DNA from: Enchytraeus crypticus
Taxonomy: Eukaryota > Annelida > Clitellata > Enchytraeida > Enchytraeidae
Length of the DNA: 64,000 nt
Assembly (NCBI GenBank): GCA_905160935.1
Contig: CAJHZI010000423.1
Location: 2,834,001-2,898,000 of the forward strand
Reading direction: 5' to 3'
The translations under genes were made by a program, and so were the position numbers. Below the pieces are notes generated by a model. That model did no database searches, had not been told where the DNA came from, and was given only the letters and a program-made list of their open reading frames with translations. Shown here in pieces: positions 1-15,985 of the stretch (its first letter is position 1; every line of letters begins with the position of its first letter).

Positions 1-661
1 GCAGAATACAGAGAAGAGTGGAGGCGTTATATACCATGGACCTGCCAGTAGGCCATGCATTGAGAGAAAGAAGTGTCTAATGATGTGTTAGTACTGAGTG
101 CTAGATGTTGTCATATTGCATAATGTTCTGTATCCGTTGAAAGTGACATTGTGTTGTCATCAAAGATTGCAACTGTTCATTACTCTTTTCTAACAAATAA
201 TTCTACAGATTATCCCTTTTCTAATTCAATGATTTTTATGCTGAGTCCTAGAGATTGTGTAATATATTGCTATCAGATAGATCTTGATTCTTTGATTGAT
301 TGTAATACTACAGTCTAAACAACATATGTCTCATGTTGATTATTGACTTGATTGATTGTAATACTGCAATCTAAACAACATATATCTCATCTTGATTATT
401 GACTTGATTGATTGTAATACTGCAGTTTAAACAACATATATCTCATGTTGATTATTGACTTGATTGATTGTAATACTGCAGTCTAAACAACATATATCTC
501 ATGTTGATTATTGACTTGATTGTTGTAATACTGCAGTCTAAACAACATATATCTCATGTTGATTATTGACTTGATTGTTGTAATACTGCAGTCTAAACAA
601 CATATGTCTCATCTTGATTGATGACTTTCTGTACTTGGTAATATTAATTGATTCTCTGCAG
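1..661 (+). other. Intron of PDCL
   Basis: No coding sequence recognised. It holds a fragment of a GA-tailed interspersed repeat (about 1-80) and the 56-bp tandem array described separately; the acceptor of the next exon is at 660-661. Confidence 0.6.
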
Positions 662-670
662 TCTATCAGT
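293..670 (+). repeat. 56-bp minisatellite running into a splice acceptor (PDCL)
   Basis: Six units start near 302, 358, 414, 470, 525 and 580. Each carries gtaatactgcagtctaaac or a close variant. The true exon begins ctctgcag|TCTATCAG, so the 10-mer ctgcagtcta of the array is the same as the real acceptor plus first exon bases. The last unit is degenerate and grades into the exon. Confidence 0.8.
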
Positions 671-1963
671 GGACTGCCAGCACTCCTCGTATATCGCAAT
701 GGAGAACTGATAGGAAATTTTCTGCGTCTCGCTGATGAGTTAGGAAGCGATTTCCAAGCAGGAGATGTGGAAGGATTCTTGATTGAGTAAGTTTGATTGA
801 GTTTGATACTAGAATTTAATTCCTCGTGTTGTGTCCGGGTTACTTGAAGAATAGACCAACTGTGTAAATATGCACGTGTCTTAGAAGGCGACACAAAAAC
901 AAGATCCAAACCAGCATCAGAAAGGGGATTCAGTTGGTGAGCGCCTTGGCTCCAGAAATTGCTAAAAAAACTTAACGAATGGAAAATAGTCTATTCGTAT
1001 CCCAACCCTTGTTAAACTAGGATTTAAGGGAGGATGATGATGAATAATATAATTAATGTACGTCCTGTGTTGTGACCGTATCGCTAAGGAATAGACTAGG
1101 AGTGGAAATAAGTACCTTGGACCTACCACTTGGCAGGACACTAGAGAGACAAAAAGCACCTTATAGAAACAATTTGATGCCACCTGTCTAGATGAATGAC
1201 GAATAAGCCACCGGTTGTGACGTCACTGAAAGTGTAACTCATAACCCCTTGTACTGCCGGCTTAACCAGTCTTGTTGTCTTCTAGTCGATCATTTGCAAA
1301 GTCCTAAATAATTTCTGAGGCAGTTACAGAATTGACTATTAGTCGATAAACATTTTGCAACATCAGTTTTCATAAATTTAATATAGTTTTTTTGTAATTT
1401 ATTTTAGATTATATTCTATTCTTTTGAGGCCTTCAGGCTAAACGTTCGTTTGTAAATTGATTTACATTTATATGTTATTGACGATGTTTATGCCTCATAT
1501 TGCTCATATTTGCACTTTGTTATTTTTGCCTTTTATACTTTATTTTCATTTCATTGGTTTTTACATCTTGTATACTTTAACCTATATGCGTTTACACACG
1601 TGCATATTGTTATTTTGAATTAGTGCTTGTTAAGCGTTATTTATATTTAATTGTCTTTCTATATATTTCTTCTGACAAAACAGATAAAATGACTACTGTT
1701 GCAGTTATGGCTGGAGCCATTTATAAGACACTCGACCGCGGATCCGTATTTGCGGGATTCAAATCCTGGGCTCGCCGTCACTGACATGACTTTCGAGTGA
1801 GGTTTCATTTGACGTTAACCTTAGCTTTACCTTAGTTTTATGAACTTGTACTATTACACTTTTGTATTGTTGTTGCAGAAATGGAATGTTACCTGATGAG
1901 CCGACCAGATCAAAGGCTGTGATAAGAAATTCTGCAGTGCAGCAAGATTCTGATAGTGACTAG
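662..1963 (+). CDS. PDCL: Phosducin-like protein, last two exons (5' part outside window)
   Basis: Exons are 662-786 and 1879-1963, joined in phase 2. The joined reading gives LPALLVYRNGELIGNFLR, then a region ending GDVEGFLIENGMLPDEP and a tail VIRNSAVQQDSDSD before TAG at 1961-1963. Family knowledge: this is the C-terminal thioredoxin-like half of phosducin/PhLP1. The LPALLVY..GELIGNF core, GLLP-like turn and acidic SRNSA..DSDSD tail are closer to PDCL (PhLP1, a CCT co-chaperone for G-beta-gamma assembly) than to retinal phosducin. Acceptors are ctctgcag and gttgttgcag; donor is GA|gtaagt. The upstream exons with the N-terminal helices are not in the window. A 56-bp tandem array occupies the intron directly before the first exon. 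Expected to act in the cytosol. Confidence 0.9.
822..1045 (+). mobile_element. SINE-like family C, full-length copy
   Basis: Starts cctcgtgttgtgtccgggtt, includes 'gaatagacca', 'cagaaagggg', 'ctccagaaattgcta' and ends gggatttaaggga followed by (GAT)n. The same order of blocks recurs at about ten other places in the window on both strands. It lies in the PDCL intron. Confidence 0.75.
1060..1170 (+). mobile_element. SINE-like family E fragment
   Basis: Shares 'taccttggacctaccacttg' and 'gcaggacac' with the inverse of the long copy at 55640-56015, and begins with a tgttgtg head resembling family C. It lies in the PDCL intron. Confidence 0.5.
1705..1835 (+). mobile_element. tRNA-derived SINE, family B
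   Basis: Contains gactactcgaccgcggatc-like and gggattcaaatcctgggctc blocks. The second matches a Pol III B box (GGTTCAAATCC type) and the first has an A-box-like look. The 3' part reads ttcgagtgaggtttcatttg and 'gacgttaaccttagctttac'. At least eight more copies lie in the window, mostly inverted. It is in the last PDCL intron. Confidence 0.75.
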
Positions 1964-2324
1964 TAGTTTGATAAAGTAGTCCTATTTCATTAGTATTTTC
2001 AGATCTAAAGCTTCTGTTAAGATCTATTTTTTGATACATTTTATTTTTAGGTGTTCTATATGCCTTCAGATATACAATAGATGGACATATATGTCCATGT
2101 GCTAATGTCTCTGACAATACACATGTGGTACAGAAGCAGACGTCAAACTTTTAAAGAGTATGGCATTCTGAATAGATTTCATGATTCGGCAATGCTACAC
2201 TGAGTAATTTTTTGAAAGTCTGTACTTAAATTTGTTCGAGTCTAATTAGTTAAGGACAATAATACACTATTGTGTATACATGTAGTAATATACGCTATTG
2301 TGTGATATACACTATTGTGTATAG

Positions 2325-2395
2325 TATAATAATAATAATAAAGGTTTAACGTCCGTTTCCTCATACAAGGATGATGTCAGGGACGTCCTCCCATC
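2325..2395 (-). mobile_element. Short interspersed repeat, family D
   Basis: Reads (AAT)n then ggtttaacgtccgtttcctc, 'atacaaggatgatgtca' and gggacgtcc. In the opposite orientation it is a short unit ending in an (ATT)n tail. Copies recur at 4130, 13250, 16560, 46862, 50100 and 60700. Confidence 0.65.
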
Positions 2396-3074
2396 ACATG
2401 TCACTATAATCGATGTACGTATAGAGTGTACCTATATATAGTTTATTTTATGACAATAGTACTCCTTTGATGTTCTCTGTCGCTGTGTGTGCTTGTGCTT
2501 AGATTACTAGCTGCATCTTTGTTTATGTTGTTTGTGTAACACTGCTTTTTTGTATTTTGATATATATATATCCGGAAAGACTTTCTTGAACAGATATTGT
2601 CACTGAGGAAAATGGTGTTATAATCATTTTAATCAAAAATCTATTTAATAATTAATGAAACCACTCGATTCGAAATTGATTCATTTTTGATTCATATGAC
2701 TATGTAGAAATTGCTCTTCATTTAATTGTGTTTTTTGTATTCATCTCAGCGATCATTATCATTATCGTGCCGAAGCTTTGCAAGGCAACAATTAACCACC
2801 TCAGAGCATAACGTTTTCTCAGTTGAGGGAACATAAGAAGACTAATCCGTTTTGTTAAAATTGTTAACTATTATTTTTCAAAGAACTGAGGAATATTGAC
2901 TAAGTGATTTGATTGACTAATCAACTGTGTGTCGTATTTGAAATTTAATAATGTGCACACTGCACGGCTAATTACACGTGTATCTTGAATTTGGACAACG
3001 AATCTATTGATTTTGCTGTTTGACCTATAGTCTGTTGAAGTTCTACTGTGTTATATTATCTTTTAAAAAAAACT

Positions 3075-3225
3075 TATGTTATCGTCAGTTTCCTCACTCG
3101 AAGGCGATGTCAGTGACGGGCGAGTCCAGCATTTGAACTCCTCACATACTGATCCGCGGTCGAGTATCTTATCGACATCGCCACTGGCTCCAGCCACGTC
3201 GCCACTGGCTCCAGCCAATCATTAA
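3075..3225 (-). mobile_element. tRNA-derived SINE, family B (inverted)
   Basis: Contains cagtttcctcactcgaaggc, 'gatccgcggtcgagta' and a duplicated 'cgccactggctccagcca' end. The reverse strand shows a B-box-like block, here changed. Confidence 0.75.
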
Positions 3226-4129
3226 GTAATCTTATGAATGTTTATTTTAATGTTCGTCGGATGATTTGCCTAGAATGTCGTCGTTTAGTTTTGAACGTCT
3301 AGTCATTTTTTGCAATGTTCTGTTTTTACTTTGAACTGAATTTTGTTTGAATTCTGTTTTCGAAGTCATACCTATTATAGTTTATTTATTACACTTAGTT
3401 TTGCAGACAGGTTTCGTTGTAGACTTTGCGAAATTAGTCAACCTACGACTTCATGTGTTTATAAGTGGCGACTAATGAACTAGCAAAATAGAATAATAAA
3501 AAGATATATAGCTATTGAGAAGAATATCCCTGCTGTAGATCTGTCCATATCTCAATTACAGAGTAGTATGTTGCTGTGGTCTAGATCACCACGTCAGTTG
3601 TGGCCCTTGATGACTAGGCTACTTATAATCTTATACCATTTAGTGCTTCTGCTCCGCTCAGCAGCATTAGATATTATACCGGCGTGAGTTATTCAATAGA
3701 GTAGTCATCAGTAATTGTGACATGAGAACGACGATTGCATTAAACGTCAGCGACACTGTCATCCATGACAGCATCAACATCGACCATCGAAAGCTAGTAA
3801 CAATTCTCTTAGTGGTATTAAACGATCCAAAGACAAAATTAAGAAAAACTCTGTCAGCATGAAATGCAAAGTAGCTAGGAGAGATAGGTAGAAGATGAGA
3901 TGGTTGACAGTTTAAAACAATCAACATTTTGTAAGCCTACTAGTGTTACTACACTGTTTAGCTATACGCTAAAGATCTAAGAATCCAGACTGAATCAAAC
4001 ACTGATTCGAGCAGTGACGGAATAAACTACTGAGTTTGGATTTCGATTAAAATTGATGATTCACTTTGAGCCATTTTGACATATTGAGGAATAGACCTAA
4101 TAGCCTAACAGAGTCAATAAATATAGGTC

Positions 4130-4205
4130 TTTTGGGACGTCCCTGACATCATCCTTGTATGAGGAAAACGGAGGTTATACTTTTATCATTATTATTATTA
4201 TTAAG
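4130..4205 (+). mobile_element. Short interspersed repeat, family D
   Basis: gggacgtccctgacatcatc, then 'cttgtatgaggaaaacgga' and an (ATT)n tail; mirror orientation of the copy at 2325-2395. Confidence 0.65.
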
Positions 4206-4958
4206 TTCTTAACTATAATAACTGAAAAGTGTTATTTCAGTGATACGAATATCAAGCGTACAAACATAGAAAACTTGACAACATCAACAACACATACTGA
4301 ACAAAGTAGTTCCATTGAGGCAGCACGGCAGGCTTAGTTTGCTCTCCACACATAGTGATAATACTTGTATAACTGAGATGCGTGGAGGCTAGACCGTTTC
4401 CTTTGTTATAAGACTATGACTAATCTAACGGCATATTCACCATCCCTACAGATTAAATATAAGCCTCCTCCTCAAGCGCATTTCATCACTGCGAAGCGCA
4501 TGCTGCTGAGAAATTTATTCAAGTCAAAGGCGCCAAACAAAATGCGCTAAATTGGAGCAAATAAATTGTAGAAGGCTTGAGACTTGTTTTCGTTAGTAAC
4601 TTTCTACCTATTTGCTACTATATTATTTTAGGATGTGATTTAATTATAGAATAATGATAGTACCGTTGATATTATCTCAGCTCACTGCTTTAACATGACT
4701 GAGCTTCTACTTAAAGCTGTGGTCAAATTTGCGATCTACAAACTTATAATAACTGGCTCTACAAATCTTAAACACAATAAGCGACTGTCCGAACCTGAAT
4801 AACGAGAATATAAAAATACTGTCACCACTATAACGCATCGTCGCATGCATGGACTTCGCAAGACATCAGTTCAATCATTTTCTTCATTAATGCTGCCATT
4901 ACGATAACTTTGAAACAACCTCAAATCAACTCCTACTAACATCGAACTGTAAAAACTT

Positions 4959-9460
<4,502 letters not shown>

Positions 9461-9671
9461 AAGTATCCACAGTTACCAATCAAATACAGTTCAATACGAT
9501 GTGGTTACTAGAAATGAAGCAAATACGATATAGTTAATTGTGCTTGTTGGAACGAAAGACAAATTATTTAATCATCTCATTAAGACGTTGCATCTTTTAG
9601 TGAATAAAAAGTATTGTAGAGCAATGCAGTAGTTGAGTTAATAATAGTTACAGGTACAATGCAATTAATTA

Positions 9672-9895
9672 AGGGGTAGCTGTAGCTGTATGACTCTCTT
9701 TGCTGCAGCTGTTTGACGCTATTAGCTGCAGCTATATGGCGCTATTAGCTACAGCTGTATGACGCTATTAGCTGCAACTGTATGACGCTCTTTGCTGAAA
9801 CTGTATGACGCTATACAGCTGCAGCTGTATGACATTATTAGTTGCAGCTGTATGACGCTATTAGCTGCTGCAGTATGACGCTCGTAGCTGCCGTT
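9672..9895. repeat. 23-bp minisatellite upstream of caveolin
   Basis: Roughly nine units of agctgcagctgtatgacgc plus tatt, with variants. It lies 200 bp upstream of the caveolin start codon, so it is in promoter or 5' untranslated sequence. Confidence 0.85.
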
Positions 9896-11364
9896 TTATT
9901 ATCATAGTCACGTGAAGGACAATGCAATGTTTGGTTTATTAAATGTGTTGAATACAAACATTAATAAACATGTACTAATAATGCTCTTTGCTTTACACAA
10001 TTCCATGGCTTTATTAATAATATTACTTCAATAAAGGTAACTATGAATTACAATAAACCTATCGACTTAATTCGTGCAACTATAGCTTTGTTGTTTAACA
10101 AATACTACAAAATATCAGACCCTAAGTGTTATAGAATATCAGGCATATTCTAAGAATATAAGTGTTAAATATAAGTGTTCAATATAAATGTTAACAATAT
10201 AAGTGTCAAATACTTAGAATATAAGTGTTAAACTGTGTAATATCGAGCTTTATGTCAGTGTTCTCCTGGCACTTAGCTATTAGAATACACGCATAATACG
10301 CTCACGAGTTAAGAAATTTCAAATCCTTTGTTGTGTCAAATATATTATAAATATTTCGGGCTTGCTGCTACTTGTACTATTTTCTTCTCTTATGGTAATG
10401 CTAAAAACCTCAGCTCATCGATGTTTGTGCTATAACGCAGCAGGCCAAACGTTTAAAGCTCTAACCACTAATGCGCTCTTTGGCCTGGCGCGAGAGGCTA
10501 ATTACATTTAATATGAGATCTCTAATATCCAGAGCTCCTCTCAGCGACATCCAGGCAGGAAATGAGTCCGCGCAGTGAGAGTCCATCCAGTGACGGGATG
10601 CTGTCCGAGCGATTAGATCCGGAGGGCTTAGTGGATTCAAGCTCCCTTAATACAAGTCTAACTATTTGTCGTTTTAAACCGATATTGCTTCAATTTTGTT
10701 AGTCAAAGATTTCAGGCGTCAATACGGTGAGACTAATGGCCGTATTCACCAGTGAGATAATCAATTGATTAAACCTCAACAGGCGCTTAAACTATTGATT
10801 AGTTACAAACGGATGTTAATATAAGATTTTAATGGACACAGCATGCTGATGACAATGGGATTCTATCGGGATCTCATAGTTTTTCACGATGAAAGTACCA
10901 TTTGATTGGTGTAGTGTAGAAAAGTTTATAGGCCTCGGTTTTCATTTGCCCTTTATGTACCGGTAAAGAATTGATGGCAATTGAAGTCCGGTTTTTGATT
11001 ATTGATGAAATAAATTAGAGAAAAATATGAGATGTCGAACAGAGATAAACAAGCCGTTAATTCGTGATGTGAGTTGGTAGCCATTTGACTGTAGAGAGTA
11101 ACTTCTGCAGCCGCTCAAGAGATTTATATCACTTCTGAAATACAAATTCCCTCCTGCCTGTAAAAAGTGATGACTGGCGACCTCTCTGTCGGATTAATAA
11201 TTACTGTTATCGACTAATTATGATAGAGAGTAATTTATATATTAATATATTTAATATTGTTTGAATATATCTTTTAATATATTTAAAGTCTACTTAGAGC
11301 ACGAGTAATTTTTTTAACATTCTAACAACTGGAGAGTTGAGATAAAACTATAGACCAGATGTTA

Positions 11365-11485
11365 ACGTTAGTTTCATTCCTCGCAGACGCTGTCAGTGAC
11401 TGGCGAGCTCAAGAATTAGTCCCCGAAAATACTACTCTGCAGTCTGATATCTTACTGACAACGCCACTGGCTCCAGCTTGTTTCC
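11365..11485 (-). mobile_element. tRNA-derived SINE, family B (inverted, diverged)
   Basis: gatgttaacgttagtttcat, 'gacgctgtcagtgactggcg' and a terminal cgccactggctccagc. Confidence 0.65.
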
Positions 11486-11514
11486 AGAAGTAAAGTAAAA
11501 GTAAGCACGTATTA

Positions 11515-11700
11515 TAGTGAAGTGATCAACTGTGTTGATATCTATCACTTTTGATATCACATGCTTAAACCGTTAAGCATTTAGATCATTTTCCGTATAA
11601 CCAGTCCAGTGAATGTCCTAGATTTTACTCTCAGATCAGCGCGGCTGGGATTCGAACCCACGAAGGTTCAATTCACTTGAGGATCTGTCATTTAAAATGG
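11515..11700 (-). mobile_element. tRNA-derived SINE, family A (inverted)
   Basis: Reverse complement order of family A: gttgatatctatcacttttg, 'aaccgttaagcatttaga', cagtccagtgaatgtcctag, 'gattcgaacccacgaagg'. Confidence 0.8.
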
Positions 11701-11829
11701 CAGAAGAAGAAACAGTTTGCATCCATGAATTCATGAATATATTATCCTCTCCTCCCTTATCTATAAAAGCTTCATATCAGACACTGGACGGCGTGGATTT
11801 CCCAGAGTATCATTAGAGTCCTGCAGTCA

Positions 11830-11873
11830 TGGAGGCAGCTGCTCGAGCAGCTCTGCTTAAACAGCTGCCTCCA
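11830..11873. repeat. Short perfect inverted repeat
   Basis: tggaggcagctg and cagctgcctcca are exact reverse complements around a 20-base loop that itself contains gctcgagc. Confidence 0.8.
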
Positions 11874-12399
11874 GCCTAGCTGCTGTAACTGCTGTTGCTG
11901 AGTGTCCGGGGTCGACCCGTGGGGTGTTAGTTTATGTTGTTGTTGTTGTCGTTGTTATTGTTGTTGTTAGCTAGAGCTTAAATCTTATTTGAATTGTTTG
12001 ATTGCAAGAAATAGTTCAACAGCGTCTAGTAGATAGATAAATAGTAAGTCAATGAACTTGATGATTCACTGAACTTTGTGAATATTTCATAAGTTTATCT
12101 TTCTCTATAATTTCTTTAACATGGGAAAATATGACTTTACATTTTATTTCCCACACTAGGGTACCAGGTTTTCTGAGCAGGTAATATTTCTAATACAGCA
12201 TTCGTAGGCCCTACTGGCATTTCAAGAACTTTCATATTTTTAATGAAATCACAATTCAGCTTGTTGTGAGAGATCTTAATTGGAACTTAGAAATTGAGAT
12301 GATTATATTGAATTATCCGTCTCTAGTATCTTTTACAAGAATAAGTTTTTGTCTAACTTTAAATACGACAGATGTGTCTAATTTTGAACACGACACAGT

Positions 12400-12660
12400 G
12401 TACATGTTTTGAACGAAGCCAACAACAGTCAGAGTAAACCTTGACTGTCAGGCCACACTCTGCAGTGCAGTGATGCTAATGAGGCATTGTTGAGAGGTAA
12501 GCCTTTGCAGAGAAAATAGCCAGGCCAGAGGGCGCGGTACACTGACCCAATTATCGATCTGTAGCGTGCGCATGCGCAACACAACGCAGCTCTGGACCAG
12601 CCTCAGCTACCCTGAGTTATCCTGTCTCAGAGTGCCTCAGGTCTGTCATCTCTCTTCCTT
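12400..12660. promoter_or_regulatory. Promoter-like GC-richer patch with an NRF1 palindrome
   Basis: The 12-mer tgcgcatgcgca at 12567-12578 is the full palindromic NRF1 recognition sequence, typical of constitutive animal promoters. The surrounding 250 bases are visibly richer in G and C than the flanks. The nearest coding start it could serve is caveolin (minus strand, 3.1 kb away) through an unseen 5' untranslated exon; this is inference. Confidence 0.45.
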
Positions 12661-13249
12661 CGCAACTGTAACTCCGATGAATATTCTGATATCTTCGTTG
12701 AGCTCGAATTACTAGAGAGTATCTTCTTCTAGTGCACTACATAACGGCTGATCAGTGGCATATAACTTATTAAAGTAATCGTGCATTATTCAGTGTAATA
12801 TATAATTCACTGTAATTTCTGTGCATACTTACCACCTTTAACTTTTCTACATTAATCTTCATCCCATACCTCGACGCCGTGATATTCAGATCATTCATAC
12901 CCCTTTGCAGTCATACTTCACTATTACTATAAGTATTTGAAAGCATACTTTCATCATCTGAAAACCTAACATTTTTGAAATTTTAAAACAGTGAGCCAAT
13001 GAATGCCCTTTCTGACGTTGGTTTTGATTTTAGTGCTTTGTATACTTTTACGTACACGGTTAATCTATTGTTCTAAATATATAAAATATATACATAAATA
13101 AATATATACATAAGAGTACAAATATAAGCCAATAAATTTTGCATTATATATTAATATTAAATTGAATTCAATAAACTTAATATATAATAAATTAACATTA
13201 AATTTAACAAAATGCACTTCATTAACATAATGAGAAAACAATAAAATAT

Positions 13250-13360
13250 AACAATAATAATATTATTAATATTATTATTATTATCATTATTATTATTGTT
13301 ATTATTAAAGGTTTAACGTCCGTTTCCTCATACAAGGATGATGTCAGTAACGTCATATCA
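13250..13360 (-). mobile_element. Short interspersed repeat, family D
   Basis: (AAT/ATT)n stretch, then aaaggtttaacgtccgtttc, 'ctcatacaaggatgatgtca', ending at a cgtcat variant. Confidence 0.65.
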
Positions 13361-14860
13361 TACCATTCAATTCATTCAAATGCCGTAATCAAAAACTGCA
13401 AATACAACATAATATTAAAAATTATCCTCAGCTATATCAGATATTAAAGAAAATTCTAACCTGTAAACAAATCTTTTGCCTTATGTTAATTTTCTGCCGT
13501 AATTAGCAGATCTTGATTCTCAGATTTCTTTCATTGTTTTCAAGAGCAAATTAGTCTAGCATGTCTAATTCATTGCCATGCAACAGACGCAGTGTTTATT
13601 AGCAAGTCTGTCAATCCCTTATTCGCTACTCTAGATTCTACACGTTTAAATATAGATTAAATGCTGTAAAGTAAAATTTGTCCTCTACTCCAATTCCACA
13701 TTATGCATTGATGAGTCTTCGATGAGCGAAACAGACGTTAAATGAGACTAAAACTAATGGTTCCTCGAGGCATGAGAACCAACTAAAATTGCCATTCCTG
13801 ATAGCCATTAATCGCTTTCATTAAATTTATTTATTTTATTGTATTATTGCTATATTTGTTTTGAAATTAATTGAAGAATATTTGTATAAATTTTATGGAC
13901 ATTAACATGCCCTAAGAGTAATTTGCGTCTACCTCTTTTTTATCATAATACGATATTTATAATACATATTATGTGTGACTATTACGCTACTACTACATGT
14001 ATAGCTTTCCGGAGTCAATTGGATATCCTAATAGGTTACTACACATTATTTGCTGTTACACTGTTGCAATCTACATGTATATGAAATTTGGTTTTCATTT
14101 GCAAACAAATGTAAATCAGGGCTAATTTGTTAAATAAATCTGGGATATTGTCAGCATTTGCTTCCCCGAATGTTTAAAATCTTTAAATAATACATTTCCC
14201 TATGAAATTGTAGGTACGAGTATACTGTAATTTACGCAGTTTAAAAATATTAACTATGAAAGCATATATATTTCAGGATATTATCAAACGCTTCTGAATT
14301 TTTCAACTAATAGGAAAAACATAATAACTTGAATAATCAGTGGCTTCCTATTTCGTTAACAAATTCGGCATACAGTTTGCCCTAAGCTCAGAAAAAAGTA
14401 CGTCAAGTACTTACATTAATGGTAACGTATTACAAAAAGTAAAGCAATGTCATCACACGAAACATCGACTCGGTGATATCAGAGCCGACGTTCGATCAAA
14501 GCTTATTTCCTAATCTTTCCTAATCCTTTGCCTTCTAGTCCCACGTAGCCAATGCTTAATTAAAGATTTGATTTATGTTCCAATTACCGAAGCCGACAAT
14601 CCCGTTTGCTCAGTAGTGATACGTCCAACAACAACATCAAAATATTTAGTGATCAACGCCGTTAACGGTTGTTCAGGATGACTTTAAGCAATATGATACT
14701 AGTGCCTGGAAGACGAGCAATGCTAAATAGAATGGCCTTTAGAAGGTGCGAAGTCTAAATAACAGAAAACTTGTAGAAGAACATGTATATGTATTGAATA
14801 ATTAAGAATACAAACATAAATAGTATATCCATAAACCTTATGTAGCATTACCATGCGAAC

Positions 14861-14863
<3 letters not shown>

Positions 14864-14906
<43 letters not shown>
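14864..14906. repeat. (TA)n microsatellite
   Basis: About 42 bases of uninterrupted TA dinucleotides in intergenic DNA. Confidence 0.9.
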
Positions 14907-14909
<3 letters not shown>

Positions 14910-15294
14910 ATTTCTATAAATATATGCATTATATATACGTATAAATATGTACAAAGAGATGAACATTTATATATAAATTTCGGGCTTACAATAAGCAGAA
15001 TTAAACAGCATAAACACATTGAGAACTTCTTTAGTTTTACTAGTTAACATTACTAAATATGCGAATTTATTTAAAACAGACATCCTTAAATCATTTCTCA
15101 AAAAAATACTCAATTACTCAAATGTAAATCATTTTAAACTAATATACGCCAAACTAACTCCCACGCATTTTGACGAAGCCTCATATCCTGATGAAGTCCT
15201 TAATTGCAAGTGAAATTAAATTAAAGATCCTGAATTTAAGTAGAAATGTAAATCTGGGATAAATTATGGCGTAGTTAGTCTTTTTCACATAATA

Positions 15295-15340
15295 GAAAGA
15301 GAGAGAATAGAGAAAGATAGAAGAGAGAGAGAGAGAGCGA

Positions 15341-15371
<31 letters not shown>
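15295..15371. repeat. (GA)n microsatellite, imperfect
   Basis: GA run with AGAA and GCGA interruptions, downstream of the filamin-like gene. Confidence 0.85.
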
Positions 15372-15372
<1 letters not shown>

Positions 15373-15667
15373 TTTACACTTATTTACACATTTTAATCAA
15401 TTATTACTTAAATTATAAGGGGATAATGCGTAATGGTAAGAATGTTCGCCTCGCGGTACTTGATCGACTTAGTTCAAAGCCCAAGAGAATCAATTACTAA
15501 AGGCTATCCCTAGGAACCCAGGTAAGAATGTATCCGAATGGATCCTGTATTGGAGCTTGCTGCCATTTGGAGCAGTCCACAGCAAAAATATGATAAATAG
15601 TGGAAAGTATTCATTGTAGCGCGTGCGCCTGTCATGTAATATGTGAAAACAGTTAGTGTCTAACTCA

Positions 15668-15950
15668 TCATCATCATCTTCCCTTGAATCCCAGTTTAAC
15701 TAGGGTCGGGATACTGTCTCAAATCCTCTCTGTCTTACATCATATCGTCAGTCAATCCCCTATTTGAGACTTTTCCATTCGTTTAAATTTTTTAGCAATT
15801 TCTGGAGCCTATCGAATGCCCTTTCACCAACCGAATGCCCTTTCTGTCGTTGGTATGAATCTTAGTGCTTTAGTCGCCTTCTACGACACGTGCAGTCACA
15901 GGTTGGTCAATTCTTCAAACAACCCGGACACAACTCGGGGAAATTTTAGT
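15668..15950 (-). mobile_element. SINE-like family C (inverted)
   Basis: Begins catcatcatcttcccttgaa and ends 'aacaacccggacacaactcg', mirror image of the copy at 822-1045. It includes a 'gaatgccctttc' duplication. It lies just downstream of the filamin-like stop codon. Confidence 0.75.
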
Positions 15951-15985
15951 GTCTATACTAAAAATGAAAAACAAAAAAAAATTAA

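Larger units (their letters stand above)
1964..4958. other. Intergenic region between PDCL and caveolin 3' ends
   Basis: Both neighbouring genes end towards this stretch, so it should contain their 3' untranslated parts. I see SINE-like copies at 2325-2395, 3075-3225 and 4130-4205, and no open frame resembling a protein family. Confidence 0.6.
9461..15985. other. Intergenic region between caveolin and the filamin-like gene
   Basis: No coding exon is accepted here. It contains a 23-bp minisatellite, a GC-richer patch near 10440-10640, SINE copies, short inverted repeats at 10441-10487 and 11830-11873, an NRF1-like promoter patch near 12570, an AT-rich stretch 13000-15200 and microsatellites. 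The caveolin promoter and the filamin-like 3' untranslated region should both lie inside it. Confidence 0.6.

Noticed and set aside
10522-10640. GC-richer minus-strand open frame ending SCLDVAERSSGY as a possible terminal exon
   Set aside because: The acceptor is weak, no family is recognised, and the opposite strand has tgtccgagcgatta and ggattcaagctccc, which look like tRNA-Ser-type A and B boxes, so a SINE or tRNA relic is as likely.
14000-15300. CRISPR-like or operon-like organisation
   Set aside because: The DNA is eukaryotic, and the tandem arrays have no unique spacers.
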